A stretch of 64,000 nt of DNA from JAICXG01 sp036825615 (GCA_036825615.1 DAISXY010000016.1:29713-93712); one strand, 5' to 3'; positions 26,605 through 36,157 are shown, numbered from the stretch's first letter. Notes: generated from the letters alone by a model not told the origin. Program-made: numbers and translations.

Positions 26605-28164
26605 CTATTTCTTTGCGGCGGCGAACAGTTCCGTATCGATGCTGTAGCCCTGCTCGTCGATGCTGTTAGGCGCGGTGAAAAGGAGTTTGTTGCCGACGAC
26701 CATCAAGTTGTTGATCGCGTAACCAAAGCTGTTTCCCGGCTCCTCATAGACCATCTCGGTGCCGTCCGTCGTGCCATCGGTCACCCAAAGCTGCGTGCGC
26801 ACGGCAAAATGCGCGTCGTCGGGTAGAATCGTGACGAAGAAGAGTAGCCCGCCTGCAACCGTGAAATCCTGCGGCGAGGAGCGCAATGATCCCGGGTTGA
26901 TGTCGGCAAAAAGCTGGGTGCCGGCCTCCGTTCCATCTGTCACCCACAGCTCGGTCCCGTGCACACCATCATCGGCGCTGAAATAGACGCGACCTTTGTA
27001 TTGGGTCATACCTAACGGAACCGAGTCGCCACCTGAGTTGATGTCCTTGATCAGCTTCGTGCCTGCTTCGGTGCCGTCGCTTTTGAATAACTCCAGTCCG
27101 TGCGTGCCGTCGTCCGCAAGAAACACCAGCTGGTCAATGGCGCTACCCTCGGAGGGCTGCGCCTCTCCGCTCGGGCGAAAACGGGCAATGACTGGATATT
27201 GCGGCCCAGAACTGGCGGGACCGGGATTGATATCAGCTACCTCGAGTGTGCCGGCCTCGGTTCCGTCGGTTCGCCAAAGCTCCGTCCCATGCACGCCGTC
27301 ATTTGCGCTGAAGAAAACCGAACGATGGTAGCGAATGAAGTCAGTCGGAGTTGACGGATTAAATCCGGGAAAGATATCCTTGACCCGATAAGTTCCTTCG
27401 GCTGTCCCGTCGGTTCGGAATAACTCTCGGTTGTAAATCCCGATCCCGCCATGGTGGACAACGGAGTCATCCGCGCCGAAGTAAGCGACGCCGCGCAGAG
27501 GAGTGAACTCGATCGGGATCGACCACTCCGGTCCCGGGTGCAGGTCGATTATCCGGGTCGTGCCTGCGGTTGTGCCGTCCGTCTTCCACGGCTCGAGACC
27601 ACCTTCCGGATCGAGCGCCGTAAACAAGACTGTTGAGCTATCAAGCGCGGTGAAATTTCCCGGCAACGGTGGACCAAAAGTGCCGCCACCCGAAAGATCA
27701 GGATAAGTGTCACTCAGCAAAGTCGTGCCCGCCGCGGTGCCGTCGCTCTTCCAGATTTCCGAGCCGAGAAAGTCAGGATTATCGAAGCCATTAAAATAGA
27801 GTGCGCCGTTGACCGCGGCGATGCTATCGGGAAATCCATTCGGTGCGCCGGGATTGAGATCAATCACAAGCTGGGTCCCGGCTTCGCTGCCATCGCTGCG
27901 CCATAACTCGAACCCATGTGTCCCGTCGTTGGCGCGGAAGTAAGCGGTGCCGTTGAAATTGACAAAGGCGGTGGCGTCCGAGCCGTTCACGCCCGGATTA
28001 ATGTCCTTCACCAATCGGACCACCGGAGTGGTTTGCGCGAGAGCGTGGGGACCAATCAACGCAGCCGTTACGAGCGCGAAAAGGATCGGCCCGAGCCGGC
28101 GGACAACATGCGAAACAAACAAAACAACCATCAAGATCGGTAGCGGCGACGGCGCGAGCGTCAA
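26605..28164 (-). CDS. exported ELWxxDGT-repeat protein
   Basis: 519 residues. After a signal peptide (FALVTAALIGPHALA) it has about eight repeats of roughly 50 residues with the pattern GTHG.ELWR(S/T)DG(S/T)EAGT...DI(N)PG. This ELWxxDGT family is found in exported proteins of environmental bacteria and probably forms a beta-propeller. No anchor or sorting domain is visible at the C-terminus. Partner and ligand are unknown. Confidence 0.93.
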   Translation of the reverse strand: MTLAPSPLPILMVVLFVSHVVRRLGPILFALVTAALIGPHALAQTTPVVRLVKDINPGVNGSDATAFVNFNGTAYFRANDGTHGFELWRSDGSEAGTQLVIDLNPGAPNGFPDSIAAVNGALYFNGFDNPDFLGSEIWKSDGTAAGTTLLSDTYPDLSGGGTFGPPLPGNFTALDSSTVLFTALDPEGGLEPWKTDGTTAGTTRIIDLHPGPEWSIPIEFTPLRGVAYFGADDSVVHHGGIGIYNRELFRTDGTAEGTYRVKDIFPGFNPSTPTDFIRYHRSVFFSANDGVHGTELWRTDGTEAGTLEVADINPGPASSGPQYPVIARFRPSGEAQPSEGSAIDQLVFLADDGTHGLELFKSDGTEAGTKLIKDINSGGDSVPLGMTQYKGRVYFSADDGVHGTELWVTDGTEAGTQLFADINPGSLRSSPQDFTVAGGLLFFVTILPDDAHFAVRTQLWVTDGTTDGTEMVYEEPGNSFGYAINNLMVVGNKLLFTAPNSIDEQGYSIDTELFAAAKK

Positions 28165-28182
28165 TTGTTTTTTGCCGGTTCG

Positions 28183-28461
28183 TTAGGCAGAAACTGGCAG
28201 CGGCGCCCAGATCAGAACCGGCTCGGACCAATGGCCGGGCAACGGCTTCCATCCCTCGGGGGCCGCCTCAATTCGCTCCCAACCGAGACACGCGATCCGG
28301 TTCTGGCTCATCCCGGGTGCAAGTGCGTCGCCCCACGCGATCCGCACCGTGTGCACGAGGCGTTCTGGCGCTAATCCGGGCGGCATGATCTCCGCAATCG
28401 CGCTCTCCTCCTTACCATCGAGCTTCATTCGAAATCGGAACAGACCTGTAAGGACATTCAC
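28183..28461 (-). CDS. hypothetical protein, start uncertain
   Basis: 92 residues from a GTG at 28461. Codon use resembles neighbours, and the frame stays open and protein-like upstream to about 28570 (reading ...GLVWIENSGG, then DIQRDVERRTCWQVNV) without any ATG, so the real gene may be about 30 residues longer and begin at a rare start, overlapping the start of the divergent DUF2071 gene. The stop sits within a copy of the TCGTTAGG octamer. It is 18 bases from the start of the ELWxxDGT gene and could be cotranscribed. Family not recognised. Confidence 0.55.
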   Translation of the reverse strand: MNVLTGLFRFRMKLDGKEESAIAEIMPPGLAPERLVHTVRIAWGDALAPGMSQNRIACLGWERIEAAPEGWKPLPGHWSEPVLIWAPLPVSA

Positions 28462-28553
28462 CTGCCAGCAGGTTCGGCGCTCAACGTCCCGTTGGATGTC
28501 GCCCCCAGAGTTTTCAATCCAAACAAGACCTGCGGTGCGTTGCTGGTTACAGA

Positions 28554-29321
28554 TTGGAATTGGAAGTAGTGACGCCTAATCTTCAATTTAGGCTCGCTGC
28601 CCGTCAGCCGAATGGACGACGGCCCCAGGTCATGAGTCACCGCTGGGAGTCACTCCTCTTCCTTCACTGGGTGCTTCCTCCGGAAGCAATTCAGCGGACG
28701 CTTCCGCCGGGACTCATGGTAGACAAGTTCGACGGCAAGGCATATCTGGGGATCATCCCCTTCTTCATGCGTCGGGTGCGATTGCGGGGGTTACCAGCCA
28801 TACCAGGTGTCTCAGATTTTCTTGAGCTGAATGTGCGCACCTATGTCTACGATCGCTCTGGCGTGCCTGGCGTGTGGTTCTATTCGCTGAGTTGTAATCA
28901 GCCGGTCGCCGTCGCCGGGGCTCGTCTTCTCACCGGCCTCCCGTATGTCAATGCCGAAATGACCGGGCGCAGTGGCAACGTTATCGACTACAGCTGTCGC
29001 CGAACAGATACCGACGAGGTGGCGCGATTTAGTTATCGCGGCGCAGGCGTGGCAGCGGAAGCGGCCGTGAGCTCGCTGGAGTTCTTCCTGCTTGAACGCT
29101 ACTATCTCTATGCGATCCGCTTTGGTTCTCTCGTTCGCGCCCAGGTCGCGCACGCGCCTTACCGCTATAGCGGCGCGCAAGTGGAAGAATGGTCCTCAAT
29201 CCCTGCTCAGCTTGATGGGTTTCCCGGCATCATTCAGGATCCCATTCATGTCTGCCATGTCAGTCGTCTTGACGTAAAGGTCTTTGCGACCGAAAAGCTC
29301 AGTCGGTCGGCTGAGCCCTGA
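28554..29321 (+). CDS. DUF2071 (YqjF-like) family protein
   Basis: 255 residues if read from the TTG at 28554; a GTG at 28569 is a better-looking start and an ATG at 28632 is third. The conserved RPQVMSHRWESLLFLHW segment argues for a start upstream of 28632. Further family motifs are LPPGLMVDKFDGKAYLG and EFFLLERYYLY. DUF2071/YqjF proteins are acetoacetate-decarboxylase-fold proteins of unproven function. The gene starts head to head with the minus-strand gene ending at 28183. Confidence 0.83.
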   Translation: MELEVVTPNLQFRLAARQPNGRRPQVMSHRWESLLFLHWVLPPEAIQRTLPPGLMVDKFDGKAYLGIIPFFMRRVRLRGLPAIPGVSDFLELNVRTYVYDRSGVPGVWFYSLSCNQPVAVAGARLLTGLPYVNAEMTGRSGNVIDYSCRRTDTDEVARFSYRGAGVAAEAAVSSLEFFLLERYYLYAIRFGSLVRAQVAHAPYRYSGAQVEEWSSIPAQLDGFPGIIQDPIHVCHVSRLDVKVFATEKLSRSAEP

Positions 29322-29333
29322 ATCAGGATCAAC

Positions 29334-29440
29334 TTACTTCTTCGTCTCAGCTGCAACCGGGTTCCCCGCATGCCCGAAATGAACGAAGCGATCAAGGCGG
29401 TGACGCCGAGCCCGAGCATGCCGGAGGGGAAGTAATGACC
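29334..29440 (-). pseudogene. fragment of a sodium:solute symporter-like gene
   Basis: On the minus strand the segment encodes HYFPSGMLGLGVTALIASF followed by ISGM; adding one base after ATG gives SGMAGNPVAAETKK and a stop. The run GLGVTALIASF.SGMAGN matches an internal membrane segment of SSS-family transporters. The frame lacks any start and the upstream DNA belongs to the end of sufU, so this is a short remnant with a frameshift. It shares the 147 bases between DUF2071 and sufU with nothing else. Confidence 0.5.
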
Positions 29441-29468
29441 CGATTGTTTGTGTGGGTGAGAGCGCTGC

Positions 29469-29936
29469 TCAAGAATCGGCCTCGGTCGAGACGGAAGCCT
29501 CGCCGGCGCCGCTCTCGAGCGCCTGTTCGAAGGCGCGCCAGGCTAGGACGGCGCACTTCACGCGCTGGGGAAACTTGCGCACCCCGCGGAGAAGACGGAG
29601 ATCGCCTAACGACGAGGGCGCTTCGTCCTGCTCTGTCGTGACCAAATCCTGGAAAGCGCGGAGCATCGATGTCGCCTCGGGACGGTTCTTGCCCTTCACC
29701 TTCATGGTCATGAGCGAGGCCGAAGCCTGACTGATCGCGCAGCCGTGGCCGGTAAACCGGATATCCTGCACCCCGCCATCGCGATCGAATTTGACCGCGA
29801 GATGAATCTCATCGCCGCAGCTCGGGTTATCGCCATGCACGCGCACTGCTGCGTCCGGCAATTCGCCAAAATTTCTCGGCCGCCGCGAGTGATCGAGGAT
29901 GACCTGCTGATAAAGTTCTTCGAGGTCGCTGTTCAC
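29469..29936 (-). CDS. sufU: Fe-S cluster assembly scaffold SufU
   Basis: 155 residues. The IscU/NifU fold is shown by LYQQVILDHSRRPRNFG, the first ligand Cys in NPSCGDEIH, GHGCAISQASASLM and a third Cys in the C-terminal half of the protein frame (region around LLRGVRKF lacks it, so ligand three should be checked). In Gram-positive-like SUF systems SufU receives sulfur from SufS via zinc. It overlaps sufS by 4 bases, directly downstream. Confidence 0.9.
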   Translation of the reverse strand: MNSDLEELYQQVILDHSRRPRNFGELPDAAVRVHGDNPSCGDEIHLAVKFDRDGGVQDIRFTGHGCAISQASASLMTMKVKGKNRPEATSMLRAFQDLVTTEQDEAPSSLGDLRLLRGVRKFPQRVKCAVLAWRAFEQALESGAGEASVSTEADS

Positions 29937-31165
29937 GAGAAGAACCGCACCGCCTCGGCGATGATCTCGACCATCGCATCCACTTCCTCGGTCGTGTTAT
30001 AGAAATAAAAGCTAGCCCGGGTCGTGCCGGCCAAGCCGAATCGGCGCATCAACGGCTGGTTACAATGATGACCGCCGCGCAGGGCGAGTCCGCGTTGATC
30101 AGCGAAGGTCGTGACATCGTGAGGGTGTGCCGCCTCGAGCACGAAACTCACGATCGCGCCGCGCGGCGGTTGTGGTCCGAGCAGACGGATGCCCGGCACC
30201 TTCGTGAGTCGCGCCAGAGCATAAGCGGTGAGCTGCGCGTCGTGCTCGAAAATGGCGGCTCGACCGATTTGCTCGAGGTAATCAATCGCCGCCGCCAGGC
30301 CGATGGCGCCGGCGATGTTTGGCGTGCCGGCTTCGAAGCGATGCGGCGGCCGTTTGTAAGTGGTCTTCTGCAAAGTCACGCTCGTGATCATCTCGCCGCC
30401 GCCCTGCCAGGGAGGAATAGTGTCGAGCAGTTCCTTGCGGCCATAGAGAACGCCGACGCCGGTGGGGCCAGCCATTTTGTGTCCGGAAAAGGCAGCGAAA
30501 TCGCAGCCAAACGCGCGCACATCGACCGGCATGTGACCGGCGCTTTGGGCCAGATCGACCAACGTGATCGCGCCGGCTTCCCGGGCCCGCGCGCAGAGCT
30601 CGGCGACAGGATTGATTGTGCCTAAGGAGTTCGAAACATGGGTGAAGGCGAATATTTTTACGCTTTTATCGAGAACCGATGAGAGCTGCTCCAACGCGAG
30701 TGTGCCGTCGTCGCGGACTGGCACAAAACGCAGCTCCGCGCCTGTGCGTTCGCCGATCAATTGCCACGGCACGAGATTGCTGTGGTGCTCCATCTCGGTG
30801 AGCAGGATCGTGTCGCCTGCCCGGAGAAATGTCCCGCCCCAGGCTTGCGCGACCAGGTTGATGCTCTCGGTTGTGCCGCGGGTAAAGATAATCTCTTCCG
30901 GGCTCGCTGCTCCGATGTACTCGGCGACGCGGCGACGCGCGTTTTCGTAGGCGTCGGTCGCGCGGGCGCTGAGTTCATGCAGGCCACGATGCACGTTGGC
31001 GTTGTCGTGTTCATAGTAACTGCGCAATGTCTCGATGACTGCGCGCGGTTTTTGTGTGGTGGCGGCGTTGTCGAAATAGATCAGCGGACGACCGTGCACC
31101 TCCTGATCGAGGATCGGAAAATCCGCGCGCACTTTTTTCCAATCGATCGCGGCTATTTGGTGCAC
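29933..31165 (-). CDS. sufS: cysteine desulfurase SufS
   Basis: 410 residues, class V aminotransferase fold. The PLP lysine is in FSGHKMAGPTGVG, the N-terminal FDNAATTQKP is typical, and the sulfur-accepting Cys lies in RGGHHCNQPLM. It takes sulfur from cysteine for Fe-S cluster assembly in the cytoplasm. It is immediately upstream of sufU with a 4-base overlap, a two-gene sufSU unit. SufBCD is not in the window. Confidence 0.96.
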   Translation of the reverse strand: MHQIAAIDWKKVRADFPILDQEVHGRPLIYFDNAATTQKPRAVIETLRSYYEHDNANVHRGLHELSARATDAYENARRRVAEYIGAASPEEIIFTRGTTESINLVAQAWGGTFLRAGDTILLTEMEHHSNLVPWQLIGERTGAELRFVPVRDDGTLALEQLSSVLDKSVKIFAFTHVSNSLGTINPVAELCARAREAGAITLVDLAQSAGHMPVDVRAFGCDFAAFSGHKMAGPTGVGVLYGRKELLDTIPPWQGGGEMITSVTLQKTTYKRPPHRFEAGTPNIAGAIGLAAAIDYLEQIGRAAIFEHDAQLTAYALARLTKVPGIRLLGPQPPRGAIVSFVLEAAHPHDVTTFADQRGLALRGGHHCNQPLMRRFGLAGTTRASFYFYNTTEEVDAMVEIIAEAVRFFS

Positions 31166-31309
31166 CGCGCAATCTGCGCCCTTCTGATGGCGTGCGCTAC
31201 TGCTGGAATTTTCCCTTTGTATCAGCGTTCGCGCGACGCAAGGAGATCCAGATTGGCAACTGCGAGGTCCCTCGCCGCGCTTCGCCGGCTCGGGAGACAG
31301 CAGGGCCCC

Positions 31310-32464
31310 CTACTCTGCGGCGGCGGCCGGTTCCATCGCGTGACCGAGATCCTCCACCGGATCGATGTGCCAGCGATTCGCGACCGCTTCCAGCTCCGGG
31401 TTAAGAGCCCAGCGATCCGCCAATGGTTCACCGCTGTGCTCGGCGCTCCCGCCTTTCAAGGCCATGCAATTGGCATTGCTTCCTATCTCAGCGATACGCT
31501 CGAATTCGTCGGCTCTCAGAGTTATCTCAGGTAACTCGGCCAACTCCTCGAGTTTGCGTTCGATTGTCTTCGCGCCTGCGCCTGATTCCTGGATTAAAGT
31601 CGGAACCACACTTTGCACCGGACCGTGCTGAAGATTCCAGATGCAGGCGAGCTGGAGCATCGTCAGGCCATGCGCATCGGCGACCTGCCGCATCTGCTCG
31701 ATCTTTTCCGTGCCGGCTTCCACCCAGCCCGCGGGTCGAAATGTTCGATGGTCGCGCGCTCCGAACTCATGCTTCGGCTTGACATCGTCATGAAAGAGTC
31801 CGCCGTGATCGACCACACGCGTGATCACTTTGGTTTCGGTCTTCTCGGCCGCGGGCAAGACGAGCCGGCCGGGCCAAGGCTCGAGCGGATTGAGAATAAT
31901 CATGGCCCAATCGATCAAGCCCTGGAAACGCTCGAGACAAAGAATCAGGTCGAGCGTGAACCCATTCGCCGGCCCGGGAGCGACCCCGAGCCTGGTCGTT
32001 AGGCCGGCATCCTTTAATTTCTCCATCCCCTTCCAGACCGCATCGGCGCTGTAGCCGGTGGAATCCGGGTTATGCAGGAGGAGCAGGTCGAACCGGTCGC
32101 TCCGGCAACGCTCGAGCGATTTCTCTGTCGCCATCCGAAGGTAGCTCGCGTACTCGGCCGGTTTGCGCAGGATTGGGTTTGTGAAACGGGGAAAGCCTTT
32201 CGCTCCTTCCCGCTTCCCGGTGTAAAAGTCGTGCCCGACCGCGCCGATCAGACAATAACTCTCGCGTGCGATGCCTTCCATGGCGCGTCCGAGAAGACGG
32301 TCCGCCTCGCCCGTCCCGTAAACATCCGCGGTGAGAAAAGTGCGAATACCTTTCTCGTGCGCCAGCCTTACGAGCGCGAGGAATCGCTCATCCGCCAGCG
32401 GCTCACCAAAGTGCATGAACCGCCCGCCGCTCCACATTCCGAAAGCCGTCCTCGTTAAGTCCAT
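31310..32464 (-). CDS. aldo/keto reductase family protein
   Basis: 384 residues. The aldo/keto reductase barrel is shown by LTADVYGTGEADRLLGRAM (catalytic Asp and Tyr), DLLLLHNPDS and LGVAPGP. The following helix-rich part is longer than in minimal AKRs and ends in an Ala-rich tail (HAMEPAAAAE). It would be an NAD(P)H-dependent oxidoreductase with unknown substrate. A 144-base gene-free gap separates it from sufS. Confidence 0.87.
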   Translation of the reverse strand: MDLTRTAFGMWSGGRFMHFGEPLADERFLALVRLAHEKGIRTFLTADVYGTGEADRLLGRAMEGIARESYCLIGAVGHDFYTGKREGAKGFPRFTNPILRKPAEYASYLRMATEKSLERCRSDRFDLLLLHNPDSTGYSADAVWKGMEKLKDAGLTTRLGVAPGPANGFTLDLILCLERFQGLIDWAMIILNPLEPWPGRLVLPAAEKTETKVITRVVDHGGLFHDDVKPKHEFGARDHRTFRPAGWVEAGTEKIEQMRQVADAHGLTMLQLACIWNLQHGPVQSVVPTLIQESGAGAKTIERKLEELAELPEITLRADEFERIAEIGSNANCMALKGGSAEHSGEPLADRWALNPELEAVANRWHIDPVEDLGHAMEPAAAAE

Positions 32465-32505
32465 CGCAGCGAAAGTAAGCGAATAATCGGCGGCAGCTCA
32501 AGCAT

Positions 32506-32660
32506 TCGTGTTTTGTAGACAGCGAGCGGCGGAGCAGGCGGCCCGAGGGCGGGCCGTCTCCAATGCGATTTGGAGCCGGCCCGCCCCCGCGCCGCGCACT
32601 CGACCAGCGGCAATCTTGGAGCCGGCGCGCCCCCGCGCCGCCGATCGACAGCGCGCTCGC
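32506..32660. repeat. GC-rich hairpin repeats upstream of icd
   Basis: Two near-copies of TTGGAGCCGGC(C/G)CGCCCCCGCGCCG (about 32568 and 32613) and one inverted partner (GCGGCCCGAGGGCGGGCC, about 32537) form strong stems. The inverted partner is nearly the same as the sequence in the linker of the gene at 3095. They occupy the icd leader; no gene is visible here. Confidence 0.75.
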
Positions 32661-32698
32661 ATCTTGCGAGCGAGATGCCCACCGCTACACTCCTCCTC

Positions 32699-34012
32699 AT
32701 GCCGTACAAAGATCTCACGCCGCCCGCGGGCGAAAAAATCACCCGCACTCAAACACTCAACGTCCCCGATCACCCAATCCTGCCTTTCATCCGCGGAGAT
32801 GGCACCGGGCCCGATATCTGGGCAGCGAGCGTGCGCGTGATGGATGCCGCGGTCGAGAAGGCCTATGGCGGCAGGAAAAAAATCTCCTGGTTCGAAGTCT
32901 TTGCCGGCCAGGCCGCGAAGGATAAATTCGATAGCTGGCTCCCCGATGATACCGTCGAGGCCTTTCGCGAGTATCTCGTCGGGATCAAAGGACCGCTCAC
33001 CACTCCGGTCGGTGGCGGGATTCGTTCGCTCAATGTCGCGCTGCGACAGATGCTCGATCTCTATGTCTGTCTCCGCCCGGTGCAATGGTTCCGGGGAGTT
33101 CCCTCCCCGGTCCGGCATCCGGAGAAGGTGAACATGGTCATCTTCCGCGAAAACACCGAAGACATTTACGCCGGGATCGAATGGGCCGCCGGCACGCCGG
33201 AAGCCAATAAGGTGCTCGATTTTCTCGAGAAGGAATTTCCAAAGTCATTCGATAAGGTCCGCTTCGGAACCAAGGCGAAAGCGGAAGAGTTTTGGCAGCG
33301 GGTCGGGGCCAAAGGATTTCCGACCGACGTGCGGGTCGGGATCGGGATCAAACCGGTGAGTTACTCCGGCAGTGTGCGGCTGATTCACAGCGCGATCAGT
33401 TATGCGATTCAGAACAAACGCAAAAGCGTGACCCTGGTGCATAAGGGTAACATCATGAAGTTTACCGAAGGCGCGTTTCGTGACTGGGGATTCGAGGTCG
33501 CGAAGCAGTTCTTCGGCGCGGAGGAATTCGACGGCGGTCCGTGGTGCCGTATCCCGGAAGGCAAAGCCGGCGCCGGGATTGTGATCAAGGACGCGATTGC
33601 CGATATCACGCTCCAGCAGGTCCTGACCCGGCCGGAGGAGTTCGATGTTATCGCGACCTTGAATTTGAATGGCGATTACCTGAGCGACGCCCTCGCCGCG
33701 CAGGTAGGCGGGATCGGGATTGCGCCCGGCGGTAATATCAATTACATCACCGGCCACGCCGTTTTCGAGGCGACTCACGGGACCGCGCCTAAGTACGCGA
33801 ACCAGGACAAGGTAAATCCTGGCTCGGTGATTTTGTCCGGCGAGATGATGTTCCGCTACATGGGCTGGACAGAAGCGGCCGACCTCATCATCAAAGGCTT
33901 GAATGGCGCGATCGCGAGCAAGCATGTGACCTACGACTTCGCGCGCCTGATGGAAGGCGCGACCGAGATCAAGTGCTCACAGTTTGGCGATAATGTGATC
34001 GAGCATATGTGA
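32699..34012 (+). CDS. icd: isocitrate dehydrogenase, NADP-dependent
   Basis: 437 residues from ATG 32699 (MPYKDLTPPAGEKI); an ATG at 32675 is also possible and neither has a strong ribosome site. The core matches E. coli Icd: GDGTGPDIW near the N-terminus, GGGIRSLNVALRQ with the regulatory Ser equivalent to Ser113, and MVIFRENTEDIYAGIEW. It oxidises isocitrate to 2-oxoglutarate in the TCA cycle. The leader contains repeat DNA and the 3' side a second repeat. Confidence 0.96.
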   Translation: MPYKDLTPPAGEKITRTQTLNVPDHPILPFIRGDGTGPDIWAASVRVMDAAVEKAYGGRKKISWFEVFAGQAAKDKFDSWLPDDTVEAFREYLVGIKGPLTTPVGGGIRSLNVALRQMLDLYVCLRPVQWFRGVPSPVRHPEKVNMVIFRENTEDIYAGIEWAAGTPEANKVLDFLEKEFPKSFDKVRFGTKAKAEEFWQRVGAKGFPTDVRVGIGIKPVSYSGSVRLIHSAISYAIQNKRKSVTLVHKGNIMKFTEGAFRDWGFEVAKQFFGAEEFDGGPWCRIPEGKAGAGIVIKDAIADITLQQVLTRPEEFDVIATLNLNGDYLSDALAAQVGGIGIAPGGNINYITGHAVFEATHGTAPKYANQDKVNPGSVILSGEMMFRYMGWTEAADLIIKGLNGAIASKHVTYDFARLMEGATEIKCSQFGDNVIEHM

Positions 34013-34067
34013 AAAGAGTGATGAGTGACAAGTGATGAGTGAATCTTGCATCGAACTCCCCTCACCG

Positions 34068-34126
34068 GCGGCTGGCGCCGTCCGCCTCTCCCTGAGGGAG
34101 AGGGTAGGGTGAGGGCGATTTGTAGC
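34068..34126. repeat. CCCTCACCGGCGGCTGGCGC-type palindromic repeat
   Basis: An inverted repeat CCCTCACC ... GGGTGAGGG surrounds a core CGGCGGCTGGCGCCGTCCGC and CTCTCCCTGAGGGAGAGG. The same core with GGCTGACGCC occurs twice in the tandem array at 53998-54437, so it is a dispersed element of this genome. It lies between icd and the M2 peptidase gene. Confidence 0.8.
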
Positions 34127-34148
34127 TAGACCGGAGCCTAACAAAAGA

Positions 34149-36008
34149 ATGACAAGCAAAGTGATCAAAGAACCTGGCAGTATGTCCCGTCTGTTTGCCA
34201 TCCTCATTTTTGTAACAACCGCTCCGGGCGCGCTCTTCGCCGCGTCCCCTACCCCCAGCCCGACGCCAGCGGCGAAGCCGGGCTCGGCGCAGGAGCGCGC
34301 TGACCGCTTTCTCGGGCTGGTTAATTCGACTTACCAGTCGCTCTACACCGTCAATAGCGAGGCGCAGTGGAAAGCGGTCACCGATGTCACCCCGGAACAC
34401 GACGCAGCCGAGCAGGTCGCGGCCAAGGCTTATGCCTCATTTGTCGGTAACCCGGCAATCATTCAGGAAACGCGCGAGTTACTTGGCCAAAGTGACCAGC
34501 TCAATGACCTCACGCAGCGGGAACTGAAGCAGCTCCTGCTCTACGCCGCCGAGGGACCCATGACCAATCCGCTGCTCGTCAACCGGCGGATCGAGGCGGA
34601 GACACGACAAGCTTCCCTCCTTAACAGCTATCAATTCAAGCTCAACGGCAAGCCGATCACGGCAAACGAAATCGACAACCTCCTGAGCAAGAGTAACGAT
34701 CTCGCGGAACGCAAAGCAGTCTGGGAAGCCTCGAAAGAGATCGGTCCCACCCTTAAAAACAATCTGCTCGTCCTGCGCAACCTGCGCAACGGCGTCGCCG
34801 GGGAGGTTAATTATCCCGATTATTTTTCGCTCCAGGTCGCCGGCTACGGAATGACGGCGGACGAGATGGTGAAGATGAATGATAACTTTCTCGACGCCTT
34901 GCGCCCGCTCTATCTCCAACTGCATACCTGGGCGAAATACAAGCTGGCGGAAAAGTTTCATCAGCCCGTGCCCGACAAGATTCCCGCGCACTGGATCAAC
35001 AATCGCTGGGCGCAGAACTGGACCGGGCTGGTCGAGGCGGCCGATCTGGATCCCTATTTCAAAGGTAAAACCGCCGAGTGGGTCGCTAAGACAGCCGAAG
35101 AGTTTTATCTTGGCCTCGGTTTTACCGCGTTACCGGGCAGCTTCTGGATAAAGTCAGACCTCTATCCCGTACCCAAAAACAGCCAGCGCAAGAAGAACAC
35201 CCATGCCTGGTGTTATCACATCGATCTGAATTACGACATTCGCTCGCTCCAAAGCATTGAACCGAATGCGGAATGGTTCTTCACCTGCCACCACGAGTTT
35301 GGCCACGGCCATTACTTCGAATCTTATGTCCGGCCCGAAGTGCCGATGCTCCTGCGCACCGGCGCCGCGCCCGGGTTCCACGAAGGCATGGGCGAGCTCG
35401 CCGGATTCGCCGCCAGTCAGGTGCCGTATCTGAAAGCCAAACGGATTTTGCCGGCTGACTTCAAGGAAGACAAAACCGCTTTTCTCCTCGATGACGCACT
35501 CGCCCGCTCCATCCCGTTCATGTTTTTTGCCAGCGGGACGATGACGCACTGGGAGTATGAGATTTATCATCAGCGGCTGGAGGGGAACGATTGGAACGAG
35601 CGTTGGTGGGAGTTAGTCAGTAAGTATCAGGGGGTCGAGCCGCCGGAGAAACGGGGCGAAGAATGGGCCGATTACGCGACTAAGACCCACATCAACGATG
35701 CGCCGGCTTATTACTACAACTACGCGGTTGCGACCGTGCTGAAGTTTCAGCTCAATGATTACATTGCCAAACACATCCTGCATCAGCCGCCGCAGTCATG
35801 TAACTATGCCGGCAACAAACAGGTCGGCGATTTCCTTTATAACATCATGAAGAAAGGCGCGACCGAGGACTGGCGCAAAGTCTTGAAGGAAGCAACCGGC
35901 GAAGAACTTTCGACCCGCGCGATGGTCGAGTACTTTCAGCCCCTCATGGCCTGGCTCCAGGAACAAAACAAAGGGCGCAAGATCGGCTGGAGCGAAGACA
36001 AAGACTGA
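34149..36008 (+). CDS. M2 family (ACE-like) zinc peptidyl-dipeptidase
   Basis: 619 residues from 34149; the ATG at 34182 is an alternative that places the signal peptide (RLFAILIFVTTAPGALFA) right at the N-terminus, followed by a Pro-Thr-Ser linker. The zinc-binding motif HHEFGHGHYFE (about residue 377) and the third ligand in GFHEGMGELAGF match family M2 peptidases related to angiotensin-converting enzyme. It is an exported or periplasmic dipeptidyl carboxypeptidase. Unlinked to its neighbours. Confidence 0.92.
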   Translation: MTSKVIKEPGSMSRLFAILIFVTTAPGALFAASPTPSPTPAAKPGSAQERADRFLGLVNSTYQSLYTVNSEAQWKAVTDVTPEHDAAEQVAAKAYASFVGNPAIIQETRELLGQSDQLNDLTQRELKQLLLYAAEGPMTNPLLVNRRIEAETRQASLLNSYQFKLNGKPITANEIDNLLSKSNDLAERKAVWEASKEIGPTLKNNLLVLRNLRNGVAGEVNYPDYFSLQVAGYGMTADEMVKMNDNFLDALRPLYLQLHTWAKYKLAEKFHQPVPDKIPAHWINNRWAQNWTGLVEAADLDPYFKGKTAEWVAKTAEEFYLGLGFTALPGSFWIKSDLYPVPKNSQRKKNTHAWCYHIDLNYDIRSLQSIEPNAEWFFTCHHEFGHGHYFESYVRPEVPMLLRTGAAPGFHEGMGELAGFAASQVPYLKAKRILPADFKEDKTAFLLDDALARSIPFMFFASGTMTHWEYEIYHQRLEGNDWNERWWELVSKYQGVEPPEKRGEEWADYATKTHINDAPAYYYNYAVATVLKFQLNDYIAKHILHQPPQSCNYAGNKQVGDFLYNIMKKGATEDWRKVLKEATGEELSTRAMVEYFQPLMAWLQEQNKGRKIGWSEDKD

Positions 36009-36110
36009 CTGTAGCCGGGGGCGCTGACCCCGGCAGGAGCAGGATTAGAAGCAGGAGCGGGAGAAAGAGCGTTGTAGCGGCGGTCTACGACCGCCAACGC
36101 CCGGCCAATA
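36009..36110. repeat. TGTAGC palindromes and AGGAGC-rich tract
   Basis: Two hairpins start with TGTAGC: TGTAGCCGGGGGCGCTGACC (36010) and TGTAGCGGCGGTCTACGACC (36074), joined by a tract of CAGGAGC/GGATTAG simple repeats. The same arrangement returns at about 36614-36860 after the next gene, which is therefore bracketed by repeats. Confidence 0.7.
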
Positions 36111-36157
36111 GTCCCCTCGGTGCGCCGCGCATAATCCTTGCTCTTACCAGCCCCGTC

